A stretch of DNA of 64,000 bases. It comes from Qipengyuania atrilutea. GTDB lineage: Bacteria; Pseudomonadota; Alphaproteobacteria; Sphingomonadales; Sphingomonadaceae. A program made the translations under genes and the position numbers. The notes under the pieces were generated by a model. That model was not told the DNA's origin. It was given only the letters and a program-made list of their open reading frames with translations, and ran no database searches. Position 1 is the first letter of the stretch. Each line of letters starts with the position of its first letter. The DNA lies in contig NZ_JABWGV010000002.1 in assembly GCF_013370205.1 (NCBI RefSeq), forward strand, positions 186,001-250,000, given 5' to 3'. Below, piece after piece: positions 9,003 through 17,806 of the stretch.

Positions 9003-10388
9003 TTACCAGTCGTAGGCCTTGGGCAGGTCGCTTTCGTCGAGGTCGCGGTAGCGCTCGCGCAGACGGGTCTGGTGGCTGACGAGGGGTTGCTCGACACCGT
9101 CGATGAACACCCGCTCCGGCGACGAGGAAACCTCCAGCGGGTCGCCGTCCCAGATAACCACGTCGCCCGCGGCGCCCGCGCGAAGGACACCGTAGCGATC
9201 CCCGTATCCGGCGATGGCAGCGGGGACCGAGCTGATGGTGGCGAAGGCTTGACCCCAAGTCAGTCCGCTTGCGCCCGGTATCTTCGAAAGCGCTACGAGA
9301 TTGCCAGCAAATTGCGGCAGATTACGCGGCTGATCGCCGGTTCCGCCGGTCAGGCCCCCGATGGCCACTTGGACACCCGCCTGGACCATCCGCGGCACGT
9401 TGCTCTGCGTGGCGGCGAGCTGCTCGAAACTTGCGGGAAGATCGTCGAGCGGGTCGGCGATCACCGGTACGCCCGCAGCGGCGATGTCACGCGCGACCAT
9501 CCAGCCCTCGCTTGCACCGACGAGTACGAGGCGCAGGTTGGGGAAGTCCCGCTTAAGAGCCAGTACCTCGCGAATGTCGGAGGCGCGCTCCGCATAAACG
9601 TACAGCGGCTGCTGTCCGTTCACGACGGGAACGAGTGCGGCCGCGTCGAAGCGCGACAGCAGGACATCGTCGCCGCGCTCGGTCTGGTTGTCGGCAAGAC
9701 GCGGATCGAGCGGAATATCGTCGCCCGTGGTCTGCTCGGGCGGTCGCGACGGAACGCCGGAGATGCGCGAATCCGTACCGTACTGGCGGGCTTCGCGTAG
9801 GGCATTACGCAAAAGGGCGTGCGCGCTCGTGCGGCTGCCGCCCGCGATCCGTGCGCCGTATTCGCCGAGTGCCACGAACTGGAACGCACGCGGCTTTTCG
9901 ATCATATCCGGGTCCGCGCCGAGATCGACGACGGCACCCTGACCGCCGAATATGGAACTCGACGGACGCGAGAATACGCTTGCGCGCGTAATGCCGCCCG
10001 CGCGGCTGATAGCCACATGCTGAGAAGCAGGGTTGAGTGCTGGGGCGACATCGAGCGCGGCGCCAAACGGCGAGTCGCCTGCTGCCTCGTCGTTGCTTTC
10101 CTCGACCGCACCGACATCCCACAGGCCGAGCGTCGACATCGCCGAGAAGAGGCCGGGCGTTACCCATTTGCCGCTACCGTCGATCGTCTCCATTCCGCCG
10201 GGAACGGCAACGTCGCGCCCTGCGGCGACGATCTGTCCGCCGCGCACGACGACCGTGGCACCTTCGACGGGATCGCTGCCGTCACCCGTGGCGAGCGTGA
10301 CGCCAGTAATTGCCATATCCTGCGCCGAAGCGGCAGCGGGCAGGGCGATCAGCGCGAGAGCGGCGAGTAATTTGCTGCGGATGCTCAT
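9003..10388 (-). CDS. Amidohydrolase-fold protein lacking metal ligands, exported
   Basis: A 461-aa protein with a Sec signal peptide (MSIRSKLLAALALIALPAAASAQ, cleavage near ASA-QD). It has the imidazolonepropionase-like amidohydrolase scaffold: an N-terminal beta-sandwich with GATVVVRGGQIVAAG, and a C-terminal VVIWDGDPLEV. At the usual HxH metal site it reads WVTPGLFSAMSTLGL, with no histidines. The later ligand positions are also replaced, reading LYVYAERASDI and LVLVGASEGW where the neighbour has VHNHCYRAD and SAFHHAVES. It is therefore probably a non-catalytic partner or a changed enzyme. Its start overlaps the stop of the intact paralogue by 4 nt, consistent with a heteromeric pair. Confidence 0.88.
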   Translation of the reverse strand: MSIRSKLLAALALIALPAAASAQDMAITGVTLATGDGSDPVEGATVVVRGGQIVAAGRDVAVPGGMETIDGSGKWVTPGLFSAMSTLGLWDVGAVEESNDEAAGDSPFGAALDVAPALNPASQHVAISRAGGITRASVFSRPSSSIFGGQGAVVDLGADPDMIEKPRAFQFVALGEYGARIAGGSRTSAHALLRNALREARQYGTDSRISGVPSRPPEQTTGDDIPLDPRLADNQTERGDDVLLSRFDAAALVPVVNGQQPLYVYAERASDIREVLALKRDFPNLRLVLVGASEGWMVARDIAAAGVPVIADPLDDLPASFEQLAATQSNVPRMVQAGVQVAIGGLTGGTGDQPRNLPQFAGNLVALSKIPGASGLTWGQAFATISSVPAAIAGYGDRYGVLRAGAAGDVVIWDGDPLEVSSSPERVFIDGVEQPLVSHQTRLRERYRDLDESDLPKAYDW

Positions 10389-11782
10389 TTCACGTCTCCT
10401 TCGCCCGGCTGGCCAAGCTCGAAGTCGCTGATCGGCCTTCGCCTCCGGTCCATCGCATCATACATCAGCGCGCCGTCGATCCAGACCTTCTCTGGCCGCG
10501 AATAGACCGACAGGGGATCGCCGTTCCACAGCACCACGTCGGCCATCTTGCCGGTTTCGAGGCTGCCGGTCATGCCGTCGATGCCCATCGCCTTCGCCGG
10601 GTTCAAAGTGAGCCAGCGGATGACTTCCGCATCGGGAATGTCGATCCCCATGCGCGCACCGGCAGCCTGTGCCTTCGCGGCTTCTTGGTTAAGGCGCTGG
10701 ATGCCGTTCTCGTCGTCCGAATGGATAACCACGCACGCACCTGCCTGCGACAGCAGCGCGCCGTTTTCGGGAATGCCGTCGTAGCTTTCCATCTTGAAGC
10801 CGTACCAGTCGGCCCAGATGGCGCTGCATACGTCATTTTCGCGTAGCAGGTCGCCAATCTTGTAGCTTTCGACCGCGTGGTGAAACGCGCTGACCTTGTA
10901 GCCCATCTCCTTCGCCATATCCATGACGAGCGCCATTTCATCGGCGCGGTAGCAGTGGTTGTGAACGAGGATCTCACCGTCGAGCACACCGGCCAGAGTC
11001 TCGTTCTTGAGATCCCGGTCGCTGCGGTCTCCGGTCGCATATTCGCGCGCGTCGAGCCACGTCTGGCGGTTGACGGCGAAGTTGCCCATGCGGGTCGACG
11101 GCTTCTGGCCGCGGCTGCCGTAGACACGCTTGGGGTTTTCGCCGCACGCCATCTTCATGCCGTAGGGCGCGCCGGGGAACTTCATGCCCTGCACCGTGCG
11201 GCTCGGCACATTCTTGAGCGTGACAGAGCGGCCGCCGACGAGGTTGGCAGAGCCCGGTAGGATCTGCAGCGCGGTAATGCCGCCATTGGCGAGCGCGCGC
11301 GAGAAACCGGGGTCCTGTGGCCAGACCGAATGCTCCGCCCATACGTCGGGCGTGGTCGGGCTAGTCGCTTCGTTGCCGTCGGAATGCGCGTCCACGCTGG
11401 GCGTCGGATAGTCGCCCAAATGCGAGTGAATGTCGATGATACCCGGGGTCACGAACTTCCCGCGGCCGTCCATGACCGTATAGCCGTCGGTCGAAAGCGA
11501 TGCGTCGCCCACGCCAACGATCTCTCCGTCCGAGAACAATACCGTACCGTTGTCGATCCGGCCGCCCTTGCCGTCATAGACGGTGGCTCCGACCAGCGCG
11601 GTGGGCGTGCCGGGATAGGCTTCGTAGGTCGAGGCGTAGGGCGCACGGCCATCGACGCCGAGCGGCGCAGCCTCGCTGCTGCTCGCGCTGGACGCGGTGT
11701 CGTTCGAACTATTGGTGGTCGCGCAGCCGGTTACGGCGAGCGCTGCCAGTGCGATTGCGGGAAGAAATTTGCGGTCGGTCAT
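10385..11782 (-). CDS. Amidohydrolase family lipoprotein, intact metal site
   Basis: A 465-aa amidohydrolase with lipoprotein signal (lipobox VTGC at about 17-20), so envelope-located. It has the metal-binding motif FVTPGIIDIHSHLGD. Further candidate ligands lie in ILVHNHCYRAD, VSAFHHAVES and CVVIHSDDENG. The C-terminus has LETGKMADVVLWNGDPLSV, which closes the amidohydrolase beta-sandwich. The family hydrolyses C-N bonds, including dipeptides and cyclic amides; the exact substrate is unknown. It is the first gene of a two-gene unit with the degenerate paralogue, downstream of a POT oligopeptide transporter, which hints at peptide turnover. Confidence 0.9.
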   Translation of the reverse strand: MTDRKFLPAIALAALAVTGCATTNSSNDTASSASSSEAAPLGVDGRAPYASTYEAYPGTPTALVGATVYDGKGGRIDNGTVLFSDGEIVGVGDASLSTDGYTVMDGRGKFVTPGIIDIHSHLGDYPTPSVDAHSDGNEATSPTTPDVWAEHSVWPQDPGFSRALANGGITALQILPGSANLVGGRSVTLKNVPSRTVQGMKFPGAPYGMKMACGENPKRVYGSRGQKPSTRMGNFAVNRQTWLDAREYATGDRSDRDLKNETLAGVLDGEILVHNHCYRADEMALVMDMAKEMGYKVSAFHHAVESYKIGDLLRENDVCSAIWADWYGFKMESYDGIPENGALLSQAGACVVIHSDDENGIQRLNQEAAKAQAAGARMGIDIPDAEVIRWLTLNPAKAMGIDGMTGSLETGKMADVVLWNGDPLSVYSRPEKVWIDGALMYDAMDRRRRPISDFELGQPGEGDVK

Positions 11783-11817
11783 CTGTTCCGGTCCGATAGG
11801 AGTTGCTGCAATGAAAA

Positions 11818-11856
11818 GGGCCGGGGCTTTTCCGCCCCGGCCCAGTGTTTTTCAAA
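11818..11856. terminator. Bidirectional Rho-independent terminator
   Basis: GGGCCGGGGC (818-827 of the 11,000s) pairs perfectly with GCCCCGGCCC (11834-11843) around a 6-nt loop. On the minus strand it is followed by TTTTC, and on the plus strand GTGTTTTTC follows. It closes the POT transporter transcript and separates it from the amidohydrolase pair. Confidence 0.88.
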
Positions 11857-11858
11857 CC

Positions 11859-13553
11859 TTAGCGGTTTTCCTCGTGCTTGCCCGGCGCCTGAGGAGTGGT
11901 GGAGGGATGCATGCCCGCTTCCTGCGCCTCGAGACCGGCTCCGGCCTGACCGTCGAGGTCGTCGTCCACCGTCTCGTCGACCAGCGTGTCGAGATGCATC
12001 AGCTTCTTGATCAGCGGGCTGACCACCATGACCGCGACGCCGATAGCTACGGCGTACCAGCCGACGGTCGAATAGACGCCGAGTACGACCTGCTTGCCCG
12101 CTTCCTCACCGACGCCTTCCGCGCCGGTCGCCGCTGCGATCAGGCCGGCAGCGAAGTTACCGGTAGCCGAAGCGAAGAACCACGTACCCATGATCAGCGA
12201 GGCCATGTGAGCCGGGCTGAGGCGGTTCATCGCGCTTAGGCCGACGGGGCTCAGGCAGAGCTCGCCGGTGGTGTGCAGCAGGTAGATCAGGAAGATGAAG
12301 ATCACCGGCGTCGGAACGCTGACGCCGACGCTCTGCGATCCCCATACGAGCACCAGGAAGCCCAGGCCCACCTGGATGATGGCGAGGCCAAACTTCAGCG
12401 GGGTCGAGGGCTCCGCGCCCTTGCGTGCCAGTCCCTGCCACAGCATCGCGAACAGCGGCGCCAGCAGCACGATGTAGATCGCGTTGATCGACTGGAACAT
12501 CGAGGCGTTGACGCCCTGCGTATCGACGTGGCGGTCGGTGAACAGGTTGAGCGAGGAACCGGCCTGTTCGAACAACGCCCAGAAGACGATGGAGGCGAGG
12601 ATCAGGAACATTGCGGCGAAGATGCGGTCGCGCTCTTCGGAAGGCAGTTTGGTAACCGCCGTGAAGAGCACGTACAGCACAAGGCCGCCGCCGAACGCGC
12701 CAAGGACGTATCCGACCAGTTCCTGGTACTGGATCGCGGTCCAGCACAGCGCGACCATCAGCAGGCCCGCGCCGTAGATGACCCATTCCTTGCCGCCGGC
12801 AATCTTCGCCGGATCCTTCGGTTCGCCCTTGCCGAGAAGCAGCGGCTTGCCGAGCACGAAGATGACTAGACCGAGCAGCATACCGATACCGGCAAGGCCG
12901 AAACCGTACTGCCAGCCGTATGTCTGGCCGAGGTAGCCGCAGATGATGGAGGCAGTCGCGGCGCCGACGTTAATGCCCATGTAGAAGATGGTGTAGGCGG
13001 GATCGCGGCGCAGGTCGGTCCGGCTGTAAAGCTGTCCGACGATCACCGAGATATTGGCCTTGAGGAAGCCCGAGCCAACGATGATCAGTGCCAGCGCCAG
13101 CCAGAATACGTTGATCATCGGGTTGTCCTGGCCGAGCGAGCCGTCTCCTTCAAACGCCATGAAGAAGTGGCCGAACGTCAGCAGGACCGCGCCGAACAGC
13201 ACCGCCTTGCGCTGGCCGATGTACCGGTCGGCGAGGTAGCCGCCGACGACCGGCGTGATGTAGACGAGCGCGGTGTAGGCACCGTAGATGATCGAGGCTT
13301 CGCTATCGGTGAACAGCCAGTGCTGGACGAGATAGAAGATCAGCAGCGCCCGCATGCCGTAGTAGGAGAAGCGCTCCCACATTTCGGCCAAGAAAAGCAG
13401 GAACAGCCCCTTGGGATGACCCACGACTTCCGGCTGCGGACGCGTGATGATGACGATACCGCCGATAAGAAAAGCGGCCAATGCGATCACGGCGATGCGG
13501 AAGGCCCACATCTCGAACGCGGAACCGAAAGTGAAGAAAACGCCTTCAATCAT
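11859..13553 (-). CDS. POT family proton-dependent oligopeptide transporter
   Basis: A 564-aa inner-membrane transporter of the peptide:H+ symporter (POT/PTR2) family within the MFS, about 12-14 hydrophobic helices. Signature elements are EMWERFSYYGMRALLIFYLV (the ExxERFxYYG proton-coupling motif), GGYLADRYIGQRKAVLFG, and FYMGINVGAA, typical of the PTR2 signature. The C-terminal 35 residues are hydrophilic (acidic, then PGKHEENR). It is probably di-/tripeptide-specific, as in the family. A divergent YtrA-type GntR gene and downstream exported amidohydrolases suggest a peptide-utilisation neighbourhood. Confidence 0.95.
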   Translation of the reverse strand: MIEGVFFTFGSAFEMWAFRIAVIALAAFLIGGIVIITRPQPEVVGHPKGLFLLFLAEMWERFSYYGMRALLIFYLVQHWLFTDSEASIIYGAYTALVYITPVVGGYLADRYIGQRKAVLFGAVLLTFGHFFMAFEGDGSLGQDNPMINVFWLALALIIVGSGFLKANISVIVGQLYSRTDLRRDPAYTIFYMGINVGAATASIICGYLGQTYGWQYGFGLAGIGMLLGLVIFVLGKPLLLGKGEPKDPAKIAGGKEWVIYGAGLLMVALCWTAIQYQELVGYVLGAFGGGLVLYVLFTAVTKLPSEERDRIFAAMFLILASIVFWALFEQAGSSLNLFTDRHVDTQGVNASMFQSINAIYIVLLAPLFAMLWQGLARKGAEPSTPLKFGLAIIQVGLGFLVLVWGSQSVGVSVPTPVIFIFLIYLLHTTGELCLSPVGLSAMNRLSPAHMASLIMGTWFFASATGNFAAGLIAAATGAEGVGEEAGKQVVLGVYSTVGWYAVAIGVAVMVVSPLIKKLMHLDTLVDETVDDDLDGQAGAGLEAQEAGMHPSTTPQAPGKHEENR

Positions 13554-13771
13554 GACGAAAGATTATCCCTCGATCGTTGTCGGCCCGCCGTCCGCGGACC
13601 CTCCCCGAAAACGCGCACCCTAACGTTTGTTTCGTTCATGTGAAGCTCTAGTTTCAGGCGAAACGGTTGAAAACGCGGTCGACCGGTTCAGGCGTTTGCC
13701 TCGGACCCGAACCTGCGGAACTTGACGCGCATCGGTGTATTATGGCACTGAAGCACCGAAAGGCTCCCACC

Positions 13772-14113
13772 ATGTCGCAGCAGTCCCGCCCCGTTTACCT
13801 CAAGCTTCGCGATCTCATCGCGGCCGGCATTATCGAGGGGCGCTACAAGGAAGGTGACATGCTCCCGTCCGTGCGCGCGATGGCGGCAGAGCAGGGTGCC
13901 AACCCGCTGACGGTGGCCAAGGCCTACCAGCAGTTCCAGAGCGACGGCATGGTCGCGGTCCAGCGCGGGGTGGGAATGTTCGTGGTCGAAGGCGCGGCGC
14001 AGCGGCTTTACCGCATCGAGCGGGAGCAGTTCCTGCGCGAGGAATGGCCCGCCATCCGCGACCGCATGGAACGGCTCGGCATCGACCCGGCCGACCTCCT
14101 TCAAAGCGCCTGA
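13772..14113 (+). CDS. GntR-family regulator, YtrA subfamily
   Basis: A 113-aa regulator with an N-terminal GntR winged helix (VYLKLRDLIAAGIIEGRYKEGDMLPSVRAMAAE, read in two parts) and NPLTVAKAYQQFQSDGMV as recognition helix and wing. The short C-terminal tail of about 40 residues lacks a FadR or UTRA effector domain, which defines the YtrA subfamily. Start ATG 13772 gives MSQQSRPVYLKL; the longer frame adds a non-conserved N-terminus. It is divergent from the POT transporter across 218 nt. YtrA proteins usually control adjacent transporters, so this transporter is a candidate target. Confidence 0.9.
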   Translation: MSQQSRPVYLKLRDLIAAGIIEGRYKEGDMLPSVRAMAAEQGANPLTVAKAYQQFQSDGMVAVQRGVGMFVVEGAAQRLYRIEREQFLREEWPAIRDRMERLGIDPADLLQSA

Positions 14114-14323
14114 AGGTACTACGGAAGCGAAGACTGCTCTTCGATTGCTAACAGGGGCTTGCTGCAACTTTTATGGATATGTTAAGCAACCTGGGATAAC
14201 CGCGTCCACACTTGCAAGAGTGATGCGATGTGAGGTCGCTGGCGCTGCCACTCAGGGCAATGGTGCGCCAATTCGAAGCCCGCGTTGCGAAGTCGCGTCA
14301 TAAGCGGCGGTGGAGACATATTG

Positions 14324-14602
14324 ATGATCAGATCGGAACTGTTGCAGGCGCTGGCCAAGGACAATCCCGAACTGCGAGCCGAAGAGATCGAGCAGGTGGT
14401 CGATATCTTCTTCGACGAGATCGCCAAGCGGCTCGCCGACGGCGGACGGGTCGAATTGCGCGGGTTCGGAGCCTTCTCGACGCGCGAACGCGCACCGCGC
14501 GAGGGCCGCAACCCGCGAACCGGCGAAACCGTTTCGGTCCCGGCCAAGCGGGTCCCCTATTTCAAGCCGGGCAAGGAAATGCGCAAGCTTCTGAACGACT
14601 AG
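14324..14602 (+). CDS. ihfB: Integration host factor subunit beta
   Basis: A 92-aa HU/IHF-family DNA-bending protein. It begins MIRSELLQALAKDNPEL and carries the DNA-binding arm GRNPRTGETVSVPAKRVPYFKPGKEMR. FFDEIAKRLADGGRVELRGFGAFSTR is the dimerisation core (read in parts). The MIRSELL start and arm sequence distinguish IHF-beta from HU. The usual partner IHF-alpha is not in this window. Start ATG 14324 is preceded by GGAGA. The 210 nt before it, after the GntR gene, hold no gene I can support. Confidence 0.95.
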   Translation: MIRSELLQALAKDNPELRAEEIEQVVDIFFDEIAKRLADGGRVELRGFGAFSTRERAPREGRNPRTGETVSVPAKRVPYFKPGKEMRKLLND

Positions 14603-14682
14603 CGCGCAGCTCACGCCGACTTAGCTCCGATCCGTCTCTTGCCTTGCCCATGCGCGCACTCGCCATTAAGCGCGAAGCGTCA

Positions 14683-14767
14683 GCGGGTGTGGCGGAATGG
14701 TAGACGCCGGGGACTTAAAATCCCCTGATCCTTGATCGTGCGGGTTCGAGTCCCGCCACCCGCACCA
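14683..14767 (+). tRNA. tRNA-Leu (anticodon UAA)
   Basis: An 85-nt class II tRNA with CCA encoded. Acceptor GCGGGTG (14683-14689) pairs with CACCCGC (14757-14763), followed by A and CCA. The anticodon stem GGGGA/TCCCC (14709-14713 with 14721-14725) encloses loop CTTAAAA with anticodon TAA at 14716-14718. A long variable arm and T-arm CGGGTTCGAGTCCCG follow. Confidence 0.97.
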
Positions 14768-14909
14768 ACATTTATTGCACGCAATCGAGAACGCCGCAAA
14801 GGGCTGTTTTAGCCGGGCATTAACCCTTGCCTCCTAGCCTTGAGGACATCTGCAGGGCCGACCCCTGCCGATCCTGTCCGGAGGAGGCCGGCAAAGGGAA
14901 ACTCGCTCA

Positions 14910-15560
14910 ATGGATTTTCAGTCAGCGCCGCGCAGTTTGTCAGTTGATACGGATGACGAAAGCGGCGAACAGCGCGGAGCGAAGCGCTTCACCTCGCTGA
15001 TCCGCGCCGCAAAACTGGTCTGCGCGCAGGGCGAGTTCGTCTGCGTGATTCGCGATGTCTCGGCGACCGGCGTCAGCGTGAAGATATTCCATCCGCTGCC
15101 CACCCGGCTGCCGATGACGCTGGAGCTTCAGAACGGCGACAGTTTCGACATGCACCTCGTGCGGCAAGAAGCCGGTCAGGCGAGCTTCCGCTTCACGAAA
15201 CGCGTCACGATCGAGCGGCTGTTGAAGGACGACTGGAACTATCCCAAGCGCCAGCTGCGCCTCGGCATCCACCTGCCGATCAAGATCGTCATGCTGACGG
15301 GCCGCAAGGACGCGATGATCAGCAACCTGTCGCAGCAGGGCGCGCGGCTCGAGACCGACGAGATCTTCGCGGTCGACCAGACGGTTCGCATTGAAACCGA
15401 CGCCTTGCCGGAAATTCGGGCCACCATCCGCTGGCGGCGCGATTCGCTATATGGCTGCGTCTTCGACAAAACTTTCTCGATGAGCGAATTCGCGCAGCTT
15501 GCCGTGTCGCTGCAGTGTCCGTTCCTGCTCGAGCAACCCTATGGCGGGCCGGAGGTTTAA
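14910..15560 (+). CDS. Tandem PilZ-domain protein (c-di-GMP effector)
   Basis: A 216-aa protein with two PilZ domains. Domain 1 (about 20-108) has the c-di-GMP motif R22xxxR26 and D49xSxxG54 (RDVSATG). Domain 2 (about 112-208) has KRQLRLGIHLPIKI and NxSxxG (SNLSQQG), but the first Arg of RxxxR appears to be replaced by Lys. It likely senses cyclic di-GMP and acts through protein contacts on motility or polysaccharide output. The exopolysaccharide-like operon downstream is a possible link, but they are separated by 158 nt and may not be cotranscribed. Confidence 0.9.
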   Translation: MDFQSAPRSLSVDTDDESGEQRGAKRFTSLIRAAKLVCAQGEFVCVIRDVSATGVSVKIFHPLPTRLPMTLELQNGDSFDMHLVRQEAGQASFRFTKRVTIERLLKDDWNYPKRQLRLGIHLPIKIVMLTGRKDAMISNLSQQGARLETDEIFAVDQTVRIETDALPEIRATIRWRRDSLYGCVFDKTFSMSEFAQLAVSLQCPFLLEQPYGGPEV

Positions 15561-15718
15561 CCGCTTTCCCTGCAGGCTTTCTGCGCTTGCCTTCGGTTTT
15601 ACATCCCCGGTTAGGCTTCCTTTAACCAATATCCTTCACTCCTCGAAACATGGTCGGCGCAGCGTTTCGCGCCAGTCGTGGCTCCCAGGCGGGGCAGCAT
15701 CAGTTCGAGGGGGAAATA

Positions 15719-17350
15719 ATGTCCGATACGTCCACAGTTGATATGAGCGCCCGCACCGCCAATCGCGGAGGTGCGAAGAAGGTCGACGTCGCAATCATCG
15801 GTGCCGGCCCCGCGGGCCTGACCGCCGGCTATCTGCTCGCGAAACAGGGCAAGTCGGTTGCCATCATCGAAAAGGACGAAACCTACGTCGGCGGGATTAG
15901 CCGCACGGTCGAGCACGAGGGTTACCGCTTCGACATCGGCGGCCACCGCTTCTTCTCCAAGAGCCAGCAGGTCGTCGATCTGTGGAACGAGATCCTGCCC
16001 GACGACTTTATCCAGCGTCCGCGCATGAGTCGCATCTATTACGAGGGCAAGTTCTACAGCTATCCGCTGCGCGCGTTCGAGGCGCTGTGGAACCTCGGGG
16101 TTCTCCGCTCGACTGCCTGCATGGTGTCCTACCTGCGCTACAAGCTGTTCCCGAAGAAGGACGTCAAAAGCTTCGAGGACTGGACGGTCAACCAGTTCGG
16201 CCACAAGCTCTATTCGATCTTCTTCAAGACCTATACCGAGAAAGTGTGGGGCATGCCGTGCAACACGATGAGCGCGGATTGGGCGGCACAGCGTATCAAG
16301 GGCCTGTCGCTATGGGGTGCGGTCACCGATGGTCTGAAGCGCAGCCTCGGCCTCAACAAGAAACCCAACGACGGGCAGGCGGTGAAGACGCTGCTCGAGA
16401 CCTTCCGCTATCCGCGCCTCGGCCCCGGCATGATGTGGGAAACCGCGCGTGACAAGATCATCGCCATGGGCGGCGAGGTCATCATGGGGCACGAACTCGA
16501 GAACCTCGCGAGCGACGGCAAGGGCGGCTGGCGCATGAGCGCGCGCGGCCCGGACGGTCTGACCGTGATCGAGGCGGAACACGCGATCTCCTCCGCACCG
16601 ATGCGGCAGCTCGCTCGCTCGATCCAGCCGCTGCCCCAGACGACGCTCGACGCATCGAACCTCAAGTACCGCGATTTTCTGACCGTGGCGCTGATGATCC
16701 GCAGCGAGGACCTGTTCCCCGACAACTGGATCTACATCCACGACGACAAGGTGAAGGTTGGCCGGGTGCAGAACTTCCGTTCCTGGTCGCCGGAGATGGT
16801 GCCGGACGAGGATGTCGCCTGCGTCGGGCTCGAATATTTCTGCTTCGAAGGCGACGGCCTGTGGTCGATGAGCGACGACGACCTGGTCGCTCTCGCCACC
16901 AAGGAAATGGATATCCTCGGCCTCGTCGATCCGGCAAAGGTCTTCGGCGGCGCGGTCGTGCGGCAGGAAAAGGCCTACCCCGTCTATGACGAGGACTATG
17001 CCGCCAATGTCGAGAAGGTACGCACCGAACTCGAAGAGAAATTCCCCACCCTGCACCTCGTCGGACGCAACGGCATGCACCGTTACAACAACCAGGATCA
17101 CGCAATGATGACCGCGATGCTGACGGTCGAGAACATTCTCGCCGGAGAGCGCATCTACGATACGTGGTGCGTGAACGAGGACGCCGAGTATCACGAAGCG
17201 GGCGACGAAGGTGCGGAGAAGCGCATCGCGGACCGGCGCGAGGCTATCACGCCGGACCAGGCTGCGGCACTGAACTCCCTGCGCGGCGTGCCCGAGCGGA
17301 TCGCTGCCGAACCGGACACCGACGCACAGGACAAGCGCGACGCGGCTTGA
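15719..17350 (+). CDS. FAD-dependent amine-oxidase/UDP-galactopyranose-mutase-like enzyme
   Basis: A 543-aa flavoprotein. The dinucleotide fold is VAIIGAGPAGLTAGYLLAKQ at about 26-45, followed by the acidic end of strand 2 (IEKDE) and GGISRT. DIGGHRFFSK resembles the NAD(P)-binding/amine-oxidase family that includes UDP-galactopyranose mutase and protoporphyrinogen oxidase. The C-terminus has LHLVGRNGMHRYNNQDHAM. The next genes are GtrA-like and a polytopic membrane protein, suggesting nucleotide-sugar or lipid-linked sugar modification. Start ATG 15719 follows GGGGGAAATA. The exact reaction is unknown. Confidence 0.88.
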   Translation: MSDTSTVDMSARTANRGGAKKVDVAIIGAGPAGLTAGYLLAKQGKSVAIIEKDETYVGGISRTVEHEGYRFDIGGHRFFSKSQQVVDLWNEILPDDFIQRPRMSRIYYEGKFYSYPLRAFEALWNLGVLRSTACMVSYLRYKLFPKKDVKSFEDWTVNQFGHKLYSIFFKTYTEKVWGMPCNTMSADWAAQRIKGLSLWGAVTDGLKRSLGLNKKPNDGQAVKTLLETFRYPRLGPGMMWETARDKIIAMGGEVIMGHELENLASDGKGGWRMSARGPDGLTVIEAEHAISSAPMRQLARSIQPLPQTTLDASNLKYRDFLTVALMIRSEDLFPDNWIYIHDDKVKVGRVQNFRSWSPEMVPDEDVACVGLEYFCFEGDGLWSMSDDDLVALATKEMDILGLVDPAKVFGGAVVRQEKAYPVYDEDYAANVEKVRTELEEKFPTLHLVGRNGMHRYNNQDHAMMTAMLTVENILAGERIYDTWCVNEDAEYHEAGDEGAEKRIADRREAITPDQAAALNSLRGVPERIAAEPDTDAQDKRDAA

Positions 17351-17380
17351 TCGGCGTAGCGGACACAGGGGCGTCAGGGG

Positions 17381-17806
17381 ATGAGCGAAGTGATCGGCAA
17401 ACTGGGGGACTGGCAGGCGATGCGCTACCTAGCGGCAAGCGTCGCCGCGCTGGCAGCCGACTTCGCCGCGTTCCTCATTCTGGTGCAAGCCGGAATGCTG
17501 GATGCCGCAGCTTCTGCTGCCGGCTACACGCTCGGCATCGTGGTGCACTGGCTGTTTTCGAGCAGGCTGGTGTTCGCTGACGGCGTCGCGGACCGGGGTA
17601 GCCAGCGCTCGCGGCAGAAGGCGTTCTTCGTCGTCTCCGCCCTCGTCGGACTGGTGCTTACCATTGCGATCGTGGGCGCGGCCGACGCGATCGGCTTCAG
17701 TCCGGTCGTGGCCAAATGCCTTGCCATCGTCGTCAGCTTCAGCGTGACCTACCTGATCCGCGCGAAGCTCGTCTTTCGCAATCTAATCGCGCCGGAGGCG
17801 GCATAG
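17381..17806 (+). CDS. GtrA-family membrane protein
   Basis: A 141-aa protein with four hydrophobic helices (about 14-36, 44-62, 80-100, 108-126), matching the GtrA/DPMS family. RYLAASVAALAADFAAF and GYTLGIVVHWLFSSRLVF are typical. Family members move or assist polyprenyl-phosphate-linked sugars across the inner membrane. It starts 30 nt after the flavoenzyme, and its TAG overlaps the GTG start of the next gene, so the three genes form an operon. Confidence 0.93.
   Translation: MSEVIGKLGDWQAMRYLAASVAALAADFAAFLILVQAGMLDAAASAAGYTLGIVVHWLFSSRLVFADGVADRGSQRSRQKAFFVVSALVGLVLTIAIVGAADAIGFSPVVAKCLAIVVSFSVTYLIRAKLVFRNLIAPEAA

Noticed and set aside
13554-13771. A specific operator for the GntR regulator before the POT gene
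   Set aside because: A TTGACG and TATTAT are present but their spacing is too short for a promoter, and no convincing inverted repeat fits a YtrA site.
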